Shown: positions 1 to 6,657 of the stretch, one piece after another
Layout of the letters: every line of letters starts with the position of its first letter
Position numbering within the stretch: position 1 is the stretch's first letter
DNA from: JAKFWF01 sp031429105
GTDB taxonomy: Bacteria; Pseudomonadota; Alphaproteobacteria; Rhizobiales; Hyphomicrobiaceae
Reading direction: 5' to 3'
DNA length: 9,618 nucleotides
Assembly (NCBI GenBank): GCA_031429105.1
Contig: JANOYV010000159.1
Coordinates: 1-9,618 of the forward strand
Translations under genes and position numbers: made by a program
Notes under the pieces: generated by a model
What the model was told of the DNA's origin: nothing
The model's input: only the letters and a program-made list of their open reading frames with translations
The model's database searches: none

Positions 1-234
1 TTTTTATTTTTTCTTTTAAACCGTTTTTGTTTTGTTTTGTGGGGGTGGGCCGCGTGGGCGCCTTTTATTTTTTATGGGGGGTATGGCGGCCCCCGGGGCG
101 CCCAATCCCGCTGCAACGAACAGAATCAGTTCCCCGTCCCCGGCCCAGCCTCCCCCTTGCCTCCACGCCGCACATCGCGCACAAGGGCGGCCCAGCTTCC
201 ACCGTCGCACGCCAACACTGAAAGCGCCCCACCA
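1..234. other. Upstream region of rph, T-rich then GC-rich, no gene seen
   Basis: The first 75 or so bases are runs of T and G (for example TTTTTATTTTTTCTTTTAAA) unlike the rest of this GC-rich window. Bases 80-234 are GC-rich and carry an open frame continuous with rph, but that translation is proline/arginine-rich and does not match the RNase PH N-terminus, so I do not call it coding. No convincing -35/-10 pair or Shine-Dalgarno is visible. In many Hyphomicrobiales a divergent hrcA lies here, but no hrcA-like frame is present on the minus strand. The homopolymer-rich start may be a real AT-rich promoter region or low-quality sequence at a contig edge. Confidence 0.4.
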
Positions 235-948
235 ATGCGTCCATCAAAACGCAAGCCAGACGAACTTCGCCGTGTCTCGTTCGAGCGCGCCGTATCCATG
301 CATGCCGAGGGCTCGTGCCTGATAAAGTTCGGCAATACCCACGTTTTATGCACCGCAAGCCTCGAAGAGCGCATTCCGCCATGGCTCAAGGGCCGGGGCA
401 AGGGCTGGGTTACGGCTGAGTACGGCATGCTACCGCGCGCCACCAACGAGCGCATGCGGCGTGAGGCGTCGGCTGGCAAACAGTCTGGCCGCACCCAGGA
501 AATTCAGCGCCTAATTGGCCGATCGATGCGCGCCGTTGTCGATCTCGAAAAGCTCGGCGAAAAGCAAATCTCGATCGATTGCGATGTGATCCAGGCCGAC
601 GGCGGCACCCGCACGGCTGCCATCACCGGCTCGTGGATCGCGCTGCACGATTGCCTTGCCTGGATGCAGGCCCGCGAGATGATCAAAGCCGGTGTGTTGA
701 AAGACAACATCGCAGCCGTCTCGGCAGGCCTCTACGCGGGCAATCCCGTGCTCGACCTCGACTATGCCGAGGACAGCGACGCCGACGCGGACGCTAACTT
801 CGTCATGACCGGCAAGGGCGGCATTGTCGAAGTTCAGGGCACAGCCGAAAAGGATCCGTTCAGCCAAGAGCAATTCGACGCACTGATGGGGCTCGCCCGC
901 AAGGGTATCGGCGAACTCGTGTCGCTACAAAAGCTCACTGTCGCATGA
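235..948 (+). CDS. rph: Ribonuclease PH
   Basis: Phosphorolytic 3'-5' exoribonuclease that trims the 3' ends of tRNA precursors, using phosphate and releasing nucleoside diphosphates; cytosolic and hexameric in the family. The 237-residue product is the usual RNase PH length. It starts MRPSKRKPDELRRV, the typical family N-terminus, which is why I use the ATG at 235 rather than the longer open frame upstream. Family blocks seen are GKGWVTAEYGMLPRAT, the basic loop with SGRTQEIQRLIGRSMRA, and the phosphate-site stretch DGGTRTAAITGSW. The C-terminal part has the expected VEVQGTAEKDPF and LMGLARKGI. The stop overlaps the rdgB start in ATGA, so the two are translationally coupled. No strong Shine-Dalgarno precedes the start. 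Identification is secure; the exact start is very likely. Confidence 0.97.
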   Translation: MRPSKRKPDELRRVSFERAVSMHAEGSCLIKFGNTHVLCTASLEERIPPWLKGRGKGWVTAEYGMLPRATNERMRREASAGKQSGRTQEIQRLIGRSMRAVVDLEKLGEKQISIDCDVIQADGGTRTAAITGSWIALHDCLAWMQAREMIKAGVLKDNIAAVSAGLYAGNPVLDLDYAEDSDADADANFVMTGKGGIVEVQGTAEKDPFSQEQFDALMGLARKGIGELVSLQKLTVA

Positions 949-1559
949 GACTTTTGACGCCCGGCACGCGCCTCGTGGTCGCCACCCACAATCCAGGCAA
1001 GGTCGTTGAGATCAACGATCTCGTCCGCCCGTTCGGGCTCGATGCGTTGTCGGCCGGCCAACTCGGCCTGCCGGAGCCTGAAGAAACCGAGACCACATTC
1101 GCTGGCAACGCCCGATTGAAAGCTGTTGCGGCAGCTCATGCCTCTGGCTTGCCATCGCTGTCGGACGACTCCGGTCTCGAAATCGATTGCCTGGGTGGCG
1201 CACCTGGCATCTACTCGGCGCGCTGGGCTGGGCCGTCGAAAGACTTCTCAGTTGCGATGAAAAAAGTCGCCGACGAGATCACCCAGCGTCACGGCTGGGC
1301 GGCCCCTGGCCCCAAAGCCAACTTTGTCTGCGCCCTGTGCATCGCCATTCCGGGCCAGGAGCCAGAGATTTTCGAAGGTAAAGTGTACGGCCATCTGGTA
1401 TGGCCTCCCCGGGGATCGCTCGGGTTCGGGTACGATCCAATGTTCCTTGCCGAGGGTATGACCCAGACCTTCGGCGAGATGGAGCCAGACGCCAAACATG
1501 CCATCAGCCACCGCGCCATTGCATTCGCTCAGTTCGTTGACGCCCACCTTCGCGGCTGA
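945..1559 (+). CDS. rdgB: XTP/dITP pyrophosphatase (RdgB/HAM1 family)
   Basis: House-cleaning nucleotidase that hydrolyses dITP, XTP and ITP to the monophosphate plus pyrophosphate, keeping deaminated purines out of DNA and RNA. The product has 204 residues, normal for the family. Near the N-terminus is the nucleotide-binding signature ATHNPGKVVE (residues 13-22). It is followed by LSDDSGLEID (72-81) with the metal-binding/catalytic acidic residues, then GAPGIYSARWAG, GFGYDPMF and, near the C-terminus, SHRAIAF, all expected. The ATG lies inside the rph stop (ATGA). The 3' end overlaps the proposed hemW start by 62 bases, so rph-rdgB-hemW appears to be one transcription unit. This order is common in Alphaproteobacteria. 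Identification is secure. Confidence 0.97.
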   Translation: MRLLTPGTRLVVATHNPGKVVEINDLVRPFGLDALSAGQLGLPEPEETETTFAGNARLKAVAAAHASGLPSLSDDSGLEIDCLGGAPGIYSARWAGPSKDFSVAMKKVADEITQRHGWAAPGPKANFVCALCIAIPGQEPEIFEGKVYGHLVWPPRGSLGFGYDPMFLAEGMTQTFGEMEPDAKHAISHRAIAFAQFVDAHLRG

Positions 1560-2745
1560 GGGGGCCGACGGGCGCCAGCCGGACGATGTCGGGTTCGGCG
1601 TCTATGTGCACTGGCCATTTTGCGCGTCGAAGTGCCCATACTGTGATTTCAATAGTCACGTGCGCGCGGGTGGCGTCGACCAAGATCGCTACCTTGCAGC
1701 CTTCCGCCGCGAAATCCACGCCACGCGGGAACGGACCGGGCCTCGCCTTGTCTCCAGCATTTTCTTCGGCGGCGGCACGCCGTCGTTGATGACGCCCGCA
1801 ACGGTTGCTGGCATCCTCGACGAGATCGGCCGCAACTGGCACATCGACCCGAACGCCGAAATTACGCTTGAAGCCAACCCATCGAGTGTCGAAGCCGACC
1901 GCTTTCGCGGCTACCGCGACGTCGGCATCAATCGCGTATCGCTCGGCGTGCAGGCCTTGAACGACCCGGCACTCAAGGCGCTTGGCCGCCTGCATTCCGT
2001 TGCAGAAGCCCGCGCGGCCATCGAAATCGCCCGTTCGACGTTCAACCGTTTCACCTTCGATCTAATTTACGCGCGACCCGGCCAGGGCGTCGGCGAATGG
2101 TGCGCCGAACTGCGCGAAGCCTTGGAGATCGCAGGCGACCACCTCTCGCTGTACCAACTCACCATTGAGCCCGACACACCGTTCGAAAAACTGCACACGG
2201 CGGGCAAGTTGATCACGCCCGATCCGGACCTTGCCGACGAGTTATTTGCCGTGACCCAGGCGATGACATTGGAAGCCGGATTGGCCGCATACGAAATTTC
2301 CAATCACGCGCGGCCCGGCCAACAAAGCCGGCACAACGTTCTCTACTGGCGCTACGGCGAATATGCCGGCATTGGCCCCGGCGCGCACGGTCGCATTCTC
2401 GTCGATGGACAGCGCCATGCGACCGTTGCCGAACGCGCGCCGGAAATGTGGCTGGAGCGGGTGGAACGCGATGCGCACGGCGTCATTGAAGATACCATGC
2501 TTGCACGCGACGAACAGGCCGACGAAATGCTGCTCATGGGCCTTCGGCTGAACGAGGGGCTCGACTTGGAGCGACTAGCGCGCATCGGCGGCGTGCGGCC
2601 ATCCAATGCCGCGATCAACACCTTGATCGATCTCGAAATGTTGGAATACTTAGACAGCGCTGATCGCATCCGCGCCACCCCGCGCGGTCGGTTCGTGCTG
2701 AACAAGCTGGTGGAGCAGTTGTCGGCAAGCTTCGAAGCGGTGTGA
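1498..2745 (+). CDS. hemW: Radical SAM heme chaperone HemW (HemN-like)
   Basis: Radical-SAM family protein related to coproporphyrinogen III dehydrogenase HemN. The HemW branch binds heme and is thought to deliver it to membrane respiratory proteins rather than act as the oxidase. The Fe-S cluster motif CxxxCxxC is at C42, C46 and C49 (FCASKCPYCDF). The following position is D rather than the extra Cys seen in HemN, which favours HemW. FFGGGTPSL is the glycine-rich SAM contact, and NRVSLGVQALND and DLIYARPGQ are further family blocks. The C-terminal third resembles the HemN_C domain. At 415 residues it is slightly long because the N-terminus chosen (ATG 1498) overlaps rdgB by 62 bases. In-frame TTG codons at 1519 and 1537 are alternatives that would remove 7 or 13 residues. 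Family assignment is secure; the start is uncertain. Confidence 0.93.
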   Translation: MPSATAPLHSLSSLTPTFAAEGADGRQPDDVGFGVYVHWPFCASKCPYCDFNSHVRAGGVDQDRYLAAFRREIHATRERTGPRLVSSIFFGGGTPSLMTPATVAGILDEIGRNWHIDPNAEITLEANPSSVEADRFRGYRDVGINRVSLGVQALNDPALKALGRLHSVAEARAAIEIARSTFNRFTFDLIYARPGQGVGEWCAELREALEIAGDHLSLYQLTIEPDTPFEKLHTAGKLITPDPDLADELFAVTQAMTLEAGLAAYEISNHARPGQQSRHNVLYWRYGEYAGIGPGAHGRILVDGQRHATVAERAPEMWLERVERDAHGVIEDTMLARDEQADEMLLMGLRLNEGLDLERLARIGGVRPSNAAINTLIDLEMLEYLDSADRIRATPRGRFVLNKLVEQLSASFEAV

Positions 2746-2848
2746 GTGGTGACTGACGTTGTTGGGTTACGCGCGCAACAGACATGCGTTACTTCTTGAG
2801 GCATGGGCCGCGCTAACCCAACCTACAAGACACCGCGAGGAGACCCAC

Positions 2849-3565
2849 ATGCCATCGTCCATGCCACCAAACGAACGCCTGTTCGTCGCCCTTGACGTGC
2901 CAACCGTCGATGCCGCGCGCCACCTCGTCGAAACACTCGGCGACACCGCTTCGCATTACAAAATTGGCCTGGAACTGGTGTTCGGCGGCGGGCTTGATTT
3001 CGCGCTGGGGTTGAAGGCAGCCGGTAAATCCGTGTTCCTCGACATGAAGCTGCTCGACATCGGCAACACGGTCGAAAAAGCAACGGCCAACGTCGCCCGG
3101 ATCGGCGTCGATTATCTGACCGTGCACGGCCACGACCGCAAAACGCTTGATGCAGCCGTGCGCGGACGTGGGCAGTCCAAGTTGAAATTGTTGGCCGTCA
3201 CCGTACTGACCAGTTTGGACGAGGCAGACTTGCGCGAACAAGGGATAGCCGGCCTATCGCCAGCCGATCTCGTGGTGCATCGCGCAAAACTGGCAAAAAG
3301 CGCGGGCTTCGACGGTGTCATTGCGTCTGGCCAGGAAGCGGCGATGGTTCGTGCAGCCGTCGGCGCCGATTTCCTGATCGTCACCCCTGGCATTCGCCCG
3401 GCGGGTGCGGAAAAAGGCGATCAGGCCCGCGCGGTGACGCCCTTGATTGCGATGCGTGCGGGTGCGACACATTTGGTGGTCGGCCGCCCGATTACCGAGG
3501 CAGTTGATCCGAAAATGGCGGCAGCCGCCATCATCGCTGAAATCAGCGCCGCAGAGCGCAGTTGA
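2849..3565 (+). CDS. pyrF: Orotidine-5'-phosphate decarboxylase
   Basis: Catalyses the last step of de novo UMP synthesis, decarboxylating OMP to UMP without a cofactor; cytosolic TIM-barrel dimer. The product has 238 residues, typical of bacterial PyrF. LFVALDV carries the substrate-contact Asp at residue 16. The catalytic DxKxxD motif appears as FLDMKLLDIGNT (D65, K67, D70). TPGIRPAG and VVGRPIT near the C-terminus bind the phosphate. I chose the ATG at 2849 because GAGGAG (2837-2842) sits 6 bases upstream; the open frame extends about 30 codons further 5' but that stretch has no family similarity. A 103-base gap separates it from hemW, so it probably has its own promoter, though I cannot point to one. 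DUF1330 follows 10 bases after the stop. Confidence 0.96.
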   Translation: MPSSMPPNERLFVALDVPTVDAARHLVETLGDTASHYKIGLELVFGGGLDFALGLKAAGKSVFLDMKLLDIGNTVEKATANVARIGVDYLTVHGHDRKTLDAAVRGRGQSKLKLLAVTVLTSLDEADLREQGIAGLSPADLVVHRAKLAKSAGFDGVIASGQEAAMVRAAVGADFLIVTPGIRPAGAEKGDQARAVTPLIAMRAGATHLVVGRPITEAVDPKMAAAAIIAEISAAERS

Positions 3566-3575
3566 GGAGTTTTCA

Positions 3576-3863
3576 ATGCCCAAGGGATATGTGATCGCCC
3601 GCGCCATTGTCACCAACGCCACGCAATATGCGCTTTATGCAGCAGCGGCCGGCGAAGCGATCAAGAAATACGGTGGTAAGCCGATCGTCCGCGGTGGCCG
3701 CACGGAAGTGATTGAAGGCGAAGGCCGTCCGCGCAACGTCGTTCTTGAGTTCGAAAGCGTCGAGCAGGCACGCACCTATGCGCATTCGCCGGAATACACC
3801 GCCGCCAAGAAGCTGCGCGAGAACGCTGGCTTCATCGACATGGTGATCGTCGAAGGACCTTGA
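3576..3863 (+). CDS. DUF1330 family protein
   Basis: Small 95-residue protein of the DUF1330 family, a ferredoxin-like (dimeric alpha-beta barrel) fold whose biochemical role is not established. Family features are the N-terminal KGYVIARAIVTN strand, a helix, GGKPIVRGGRTEVIEGE, then VVLEFESVEQARTYAHSPEY and the C-terminal MVIVEG strand. A strong Shine-Dalgarno, GAGGAG at 3564-3569, begins inside the pyrF stop codon and lies 6 bases before the ATG, so the gene is almost certainly co-transcribed with pyrF. To my knowledge this pairing recurs in Bradyrhizobium-type genomes. The family assignment is good; no function is proposed. Confidence 0.9.
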   Translation: MPKGYVIARAIVTNATQYALYAAAAGEAIKKYGGKPIVRGGRTEVIEGEGRPRNVVLEFESVEQARTYAHSPEYTAAKKLRENAGFIDMVIVEGP

Positions 3864-3880
3864 AGGCGGATACACTTTTC

Positions 3881-4034
3881 TCCTCACCCCTTGAGGGGGA
3901 GGAAGACGCGGCTCGAATTTTTTGCACTTTTCGCAAAAATTCGAACTCGCCGCGTCAGGGGGGGGTGCTTCGTCTCCGCGAGTCCTGCTGCATACCCCCC
4001 ACCCCGGCCCTCCCCCACAAGGGGGGAGGGAGGG
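3881..4034. repeat. Family C palindromic repeat block between DUF1330 and trmD
   Basis: The 218-base gap holds no gene but is full of inverted repeats. CCTCACCCCTTGAGGGGGAGG (about 3882-3902) forms a C/G hairpin. A long hairpin lies at 3905-3956 (described separately). Then CCCTCCCCC at 4008-4016 pairs with GGGGGGAGGG at 4021-4030 around ACAA. G-rich (3958-3965) and C-rich (3995-4005) runs sit between. Such C-rich/G-rich extragenic palindromes are common as dispersed repeats in Hyphomicrobiales. The outer hairpins could fold singly or with each other. Confidence 0.7.
3905..3956. repeat. Long near-perfect stem-loop
   Basis: GACGCGGCTCGAATTTTTTGC on the left pairs with the complement of GCAAAAATTCGAACTCGCCGCGTC on the right, around a loop of about 8 bases. 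The outer GACGCGG/CCGCGTC and inner CGAATTTTT/AAAAATTCG parts pair perfectly, with small bulges between. It lies 41 bases after the DUF1330 stop and could stop or protect the pyrF-DUF1330 transcript, but there is no following T run as in a classical intrinsic terminator. Confidence 0.65.
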
Positions 4035-4081
4035 AAACACGAGAGAGTGGGACGATAGTTGCGAAAGGTTGATCGAGCCCC

Positions 4082-4828
4082 TTGCCCCACATTCCCACGA
4101 GCGATGGTCGCCCGCCCTGGGCTGCAACCATCCTGACCCTGTTCCCGGATATGTTCCCCGGGGCACTTGGCGTGTCGCTGGTGGGGCAAGCACTGGCGGC
4201 CCACATCTGGTCGCTCGACGCCGTGCAAATCCGTGATTTCGGCGTTGGAAATCACGCGAGCGTCGATGACAGTCCGACCGGAGGCGGCGCCGGCATGGTG
4301 CTGCGCGCCGATGTCATCGCGCACGCCATCGACCACGCGAAATCCTTAGGCCCCGAACGCCCTGTGATTTATCTCACCCCGCGCGGTGAACCCTTAACGC
4401 AAGGTATCGTGCGCGAGTTGGCGGCAGGTCCAGGCGTTGTGCTGCTCGCTGGCCGTTTTGAGGGCGTCGACGAGCGTGTGATTGAAGCCCACAGCCTTCG
4501 TGAAATCTCGATCGGCGACTACGTGCTTTCGGGTGGCGAAATTGCCGCCATGGTGCTGCTCGACGCCTGCGTGCGGCTACTGCCGGGCGTATTGGGCGGG
4601 GCCAACTCGACAACGGATGAGAGCTTCGAGAACGGCCTGCTTGAATATCCGCAATATACCAAGCCACGCGACTGGGAAGGCCGAACGATCCCCGATATCC
4701 TGCTGTCCGGCGACCACAAGAAAATCGCCGCCTGGCGTCGCGCCGAAGCCGAGCGGATCACGCGGGAGCGGCGGCCGGATATGGTGCGTCCCAAGGGGAC
4801 AGTTACCGATCGCAAAGATCGTTTCTAA
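4082..4828 (+). CDS. trmD: tRNA (guanine-N1)-37 methyltransferase
   Basis: SpoU-TrmD (trefoil-knot) enzyme that methylates G37 of tRNAs using SAM and prevents +1 frameshifting; essential in most bacteria. The 248-residue product shows ATILTLFPDMFPG near the start, YLTPRGEPL (about 97-105), GRFEGVDERVIE (from 124) and the SAM-binding knot IGDYVLSGGE (144-153). GLLEYPQYTKPRDWEGR and the helical C-terminal domain follow. No ATG lies ahead of the conserved part; I use the TTG at 4082 with a weak AAAGG (4064-4068) upstream. The gene normally sits with rpsP, rimM and rplS; none is in this window. The last 11 residues (K238-F248) and the stop codon lie inside a family A repeat, so the native C-terminus has been replaced or extended. 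The catalytic part is intact, so it should be functional. Confidence 0.95.
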   Translation: MPHIPTSDGRPPWAATILTLFPDMFPGALGVSLVGQALAAHIWSLDAVQIRDFGVGNHASVDDSPTGGGAGMVLRADVIAHAIDHAKSLGPERPVIYLTPRGEPLTQGIVRELAAGPGVVLLAGRFEGVDERVIEAHSLREISIGDYVLSGGEIAAMVLLDACVRLLPGVLGGANSTTDESFENGLLEYPQYTKPRDWEGRTIPDILLSGDHKKIAAWRRAEAERITRERRPDMVRPKGTVTDRKDRF

Positions 4829-4862
4829 TTAGAAGGCATTGCACTGATCGGTAACAGTCCCC
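4795..4862. repeat. Family A inverted-repeat unit 1 (overlaps trmD 3' end)
   Basis: Left arm GGGGACAGTTACCGATC at 4795-4811 faces GATCGGTAACAGTCCCC at 4846-4862, with one mismatch between the arms and 34 bases between them. The centre contains the perfect palindrome TTCTAATTAGAA (4823-4834), which includes the trmD TAA stop. Size and arms match the other family A units in this window. Confidence 0.9.
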
Positions 4863-4888
4863 GACGCACAGGTCTCACTTCTCCACAA

Positions 4889-5038
4889 CCGTCATCCCGG
4901 CGGAGGCCGGGACCTACGACAAGCATCGATGAGGGTGGTGCACGCGAGGCAAAGCGAACATGGCGGCTTTCATTTTTTTGCGGAGATATCGAGCGTGTTG
5001 CACGTTGCCGTGGGTCCCGGCCTCCGCCGGGATGACGG
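4889..5038. repeat. Family B REP pair 1 (inverted, REPIN-like)
   Basis: The left copy at 4889-4922 and the right copy at 5005-5038 are inverted copies of a 34-base sequence differing at 2 positions. Each copy also folds on itself, TCCCGGC against GCCGGGA around a GGAG loop. About 80 bases of unrelated sequence separate them. Two REP hairpins facing each other is the layout called REPIN or BIME in other bacteria. The same sequence recurs at 9171-9346. Confidence 0.88.
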
Positions 5039-5128
5039 CACGGGGGATGAGAGATTTAGCATCGAAACTAGGTCGGGTTCTACTCTTGAATTCGGTCGCG
5101 ACGAGGTCTAGCGGTCTACTGTTTTCAC

Positions 5129-5197
5129 GGGGACTGTTATCGATTTCGGGGTTGATTCTATGATCATTGAATATTTTTCTGATCGGCAACTGTCCCC
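5129..5197. repeat. Family A inverted-repeat unit 2
   Basis: Left arm GGGGACTGTTATCGAT at 5129-5144 and right arm GATCGGCAACTGTCCCC at 5181-5197 pair with a few mismatches, more diverged than unit 1. Overall length is 69 bases. It ends 32 bases before the start of the alpha-beta barrel gene, so it lies in that gene's promoter/leader region. Confidence 0.82.
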
Positions 5198-5216
5198 GTC
5201 TGATGCCCGCCTGATG

Positions 5217-5222
5217 AAGGAG
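5217..5222 (+). promoter_or_regulatory. Shine-Dalgarno of the alpha-beta barrel gene
   Basis: AAGGAG at 5217-5222 lies 7 bases before the ATG at 5230 and fixes that start. Confidence 0.8.
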
Positions 5223-5229
5223 CAAAACG

Positions 5230-5913
5230 ATGGCACTCTTGGGAAAAGCAGCGGTTGCCATGTGGTGGCACGTGCCGCCCGATCAGCGCGCGGCGTTCCA
5301 GGACTGGCATGTCCACGAGCACTTTCCGGAGCGACTGGGCATTCCGGGCTTCCGGCGCGGCTCCCGCTGGGCGGGCGTTGCTGCGCCTGAGAGCTTCTTC
5401 GTGATGTACGAGTTGGCGAGTTACGACGTGTTGACATCGCAGGCGTACCGCGAGCGGCTGAACGCGCCGACTGCGTGGTCGCTGCAGATGATGCCGTTGC
5501 ATCGCGGTATGGTGCGTAGCCAATGTCTCGTGGCTGAAAGTTTCGGCGGTGGCATTGCGGGCTTCGTGTTGACGATCCGGCTGTCTCCGCAACCGGGTTG
5601 TGGCAACGACTTGCAGCAGACGCTGCGCTCGGTCCTGTCGTCCCTGCCAACGCGCGTCGGGCTGACCGGTGGCCATCTCTTGATGACCCAGACGCCAGAG
5701 GCTGCGGTAACAAAAGAGCAGGTGATCCGCGGCGCCGATGGGGTTGCCGACTGGATCGTTCTGGCCTCCGGCTACGATCTCGACGCCCTTCATGCCGTGC
5801 AGGCGAACGAGCTATCCGCACCCGACCTGACGCAAGCCGGTGCCGAGCCCCGACAAACCGCCACCGTTCATCGCCTGTCGTTTGCGATGACGGGCGAGGA
5901 TGTGGGTGGGTAA
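5230..5913 (+). CDS. Dimeric alpha-beta barrel domain protein (EthD/DUF4286-like)
   Basis: 227-residue soluble protein with no signal peptide or membrane segment. The N-terminal half (about 1-105) looks like a dimeric alpha-beta barrel domain. After a first strand (AVAMWWHV) come a His-rich DWHVHEHFPERLGIPGF, GFRRGSRWAG, then FFVMYELASYDVLTSQAYRERL and the PTAWSLQMM block. These resemble small EthD/DUF4286-type proteins whose role is generally unknown; some relatives act in degradation of aromatic or polyketide compounds. The C-terminal half (about 106-227) may be a second, degenerate copy of the fold (GGIAGFVLTIRLS ... ADWIVLASGYDLDAL), as seen in two-domain members. Start supported by AAGGAG at 5217-5222. 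It is flanked upstream by family A unit 2 and converges on the RAYT with only 15 bases between them. The fold call is moderate; function is unknown. Confidence 0.75.
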   Translation: MALLGKAAVAMWWHVPPDQRAAFQDWHVHEHFPERLGIPGFRRGSRWAGVAAPESFFVMYELASYDVLTSQAYRERLNAPTAWSLQMMPLHRGMVRSQCLVAESFGGGIAGFVLTIRLSPQPGCGNDLQQTLRSVLSSLPTRVGLTGGHLLMTQTPEAAVTKEQVIRGADGVADWIVLASGYDLDALHAVQANELSAPDLTQAGAEPRQTATVHRLSFAMTGEDVGG

Positions 5914-5928
5914 ATCTCACGGAGAATG

Positions 5929-6516
5929 TCACTGGTTTGCAGCGGTGTTTCTACGTGCCGGTAATTTTGCAGATCGGGACGTGTTGCCGGTATCGGCATC
6001 TTGCAAAAAATCCACCCACGCTCCCACGTATTTAAACGCCGTCGGCAGTTCTGCTGTTACGAGTTCATCGGCCTTTGCTGCCAACCGAGCGCCAGCGCTC
6101 GACCACCGCCAATCCCATGCCGCTGCCACAAGACGAGCACGCACCGGATTGAGTTCGACATACCTGACTGCTGAAACATAGTGATCTTCATGCAAGGGGA
6201 TCGAGTGAAATCGCGCTTGCCACAAGTGGCCGCTCCAGCCTTGGCGACGGTTGACCGATGCTGCATACTTGCGATGAGTAGTTGCAACCGCGTTGCGTAA
6301 ACTGGCGGGACTGGACGGAATGAGGACGAGGTGCACATGGTTCGGCATCAGGCAATAGGCCACCACTTCTACTCCCGCATTCCGGCATCCGTCGGCCAGC
6401 AACGCGATGTACGATCGATAATCGTCGTCGCTGAAAAATGTCGTCATGCGCCGGTGACCACGCTGAGTGACGTGATGCGGCAAGCCAGGAATGACAACAC
6501 GAGCGGTACGGGGCAT
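5929..6516 (-). CDS. REP-associated tyrosine transposase (RAYT, Y1/HUH family)
   Basis: Single-strand DNA endonuclease/transposase of the IS200-like Y1 family. Members cut and rejoin REP hairpins and are held responsible for REP dispersal; they usually occur once per genome as domesticated genes. From the ATG at 6516 (195 residues), MPRTARVVIPGLPHHVTQRG is the classic RAYT opening. PNHVHLVL (58-65) holds the HUH metal-binding pair H60/H62. SGHLWQARFHSIPL (95-108) and RYVELNPVRA (118-127) follow, with Y119 the probable catalytic tyrosine; WRWSSA closes the domain. The frame runs 14 codons further upstream but MPRTAR is the conserved start. No clear Shine-Dalgarno is seen. The tail after residue 150 is less conserved. 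Family A units lie on both sides (5129-5197 and 6590-6657), but with no terminal inverted repeats of its own. All motif residues are present, so it is likely active. Confidence 0.94.
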   Translation of the reverse strand: MPRTARVVIPGLPHHVTQRGHRRMTTFFSDDDYRSYIALLADGCRNAGVEVVAYCLMPNHVHLVLIPSSPASLRNAVATTHRKYAASVNRRQGWSGHLWQARFHSIPLHEDHYVSAVRYVELNPVRARLVAAAWDWRWSSAGARLAAKADELVTAELPTAFKYVGAWVDFLQDADTGNTSRSAKLPARRNTAANQ

Positions 6517-6589
6517 ACTGAAGACACTACAACAACGCGCATCAGAAAACAAGAACAAAATAAGAACAATGTGTCTCCAGCGCAGGTTC

Positions 6590-6657
6590 GGGGACAGTTA
6601 CCGGTTGGACCAGCGGCGCACGATTCAACGACGCTTTCTGGATCGGTAACTGTCCCC
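6590..6657. repeat. Family A inverted-repeat unit 3
   Basis: GGGGACAGTTACCGGTT at 6590-6606 faces GATCGGTAACTGTCCCC at 6641-6657, 34 bases apart. It lies 74 bases upstream of the RAYT start and immediately before, or inside, the N-terminal coding part of the acyltransferase gene. The + frame stays open through it. Confidence 0.9.

Noticed and set aside
37..234. N-terminal extension of rph by 66 codons
   Set aside because: The extension is Pro/Arg-rich, has no RNase PH similarity and covers the odd T/G-rich edge; MRPSKRKPDELRRV at 235 is the normal start.
4889..5038. Family B hairpins as the trmD terminator
   Set aside because: No T run follows either hairpin, and the same sequence recurs at 9171-9346 away from any gene end on that strand, so it is better read as a dispersed REP.
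5108..5932. Long minus-strand frame antisense to the alpha-beta barrel gene
   Set aside because: The translation is Arg/Ser/Pro-rich, typical of antisense frames in GC-rich DNA; the + strand gene has a Shine-Dalgarno and a recognisable fold.
6331..6570. Acyltransferase start at ATG 6331 or 6475
   Set aside because: This part is antisense to the conserved N-terminus of the RAYT, so its codons are explained by the RAYT; the acyltransferase domain begins only near 6826.
5929..6657. Complete insertion sequence with terminal repeats around the transposase
   Set aside because: No target-site duplication or matching ends directly flank the transposase gene; RAYTs are normally single genes without IS ends, and the family A units lie at unequal distances.
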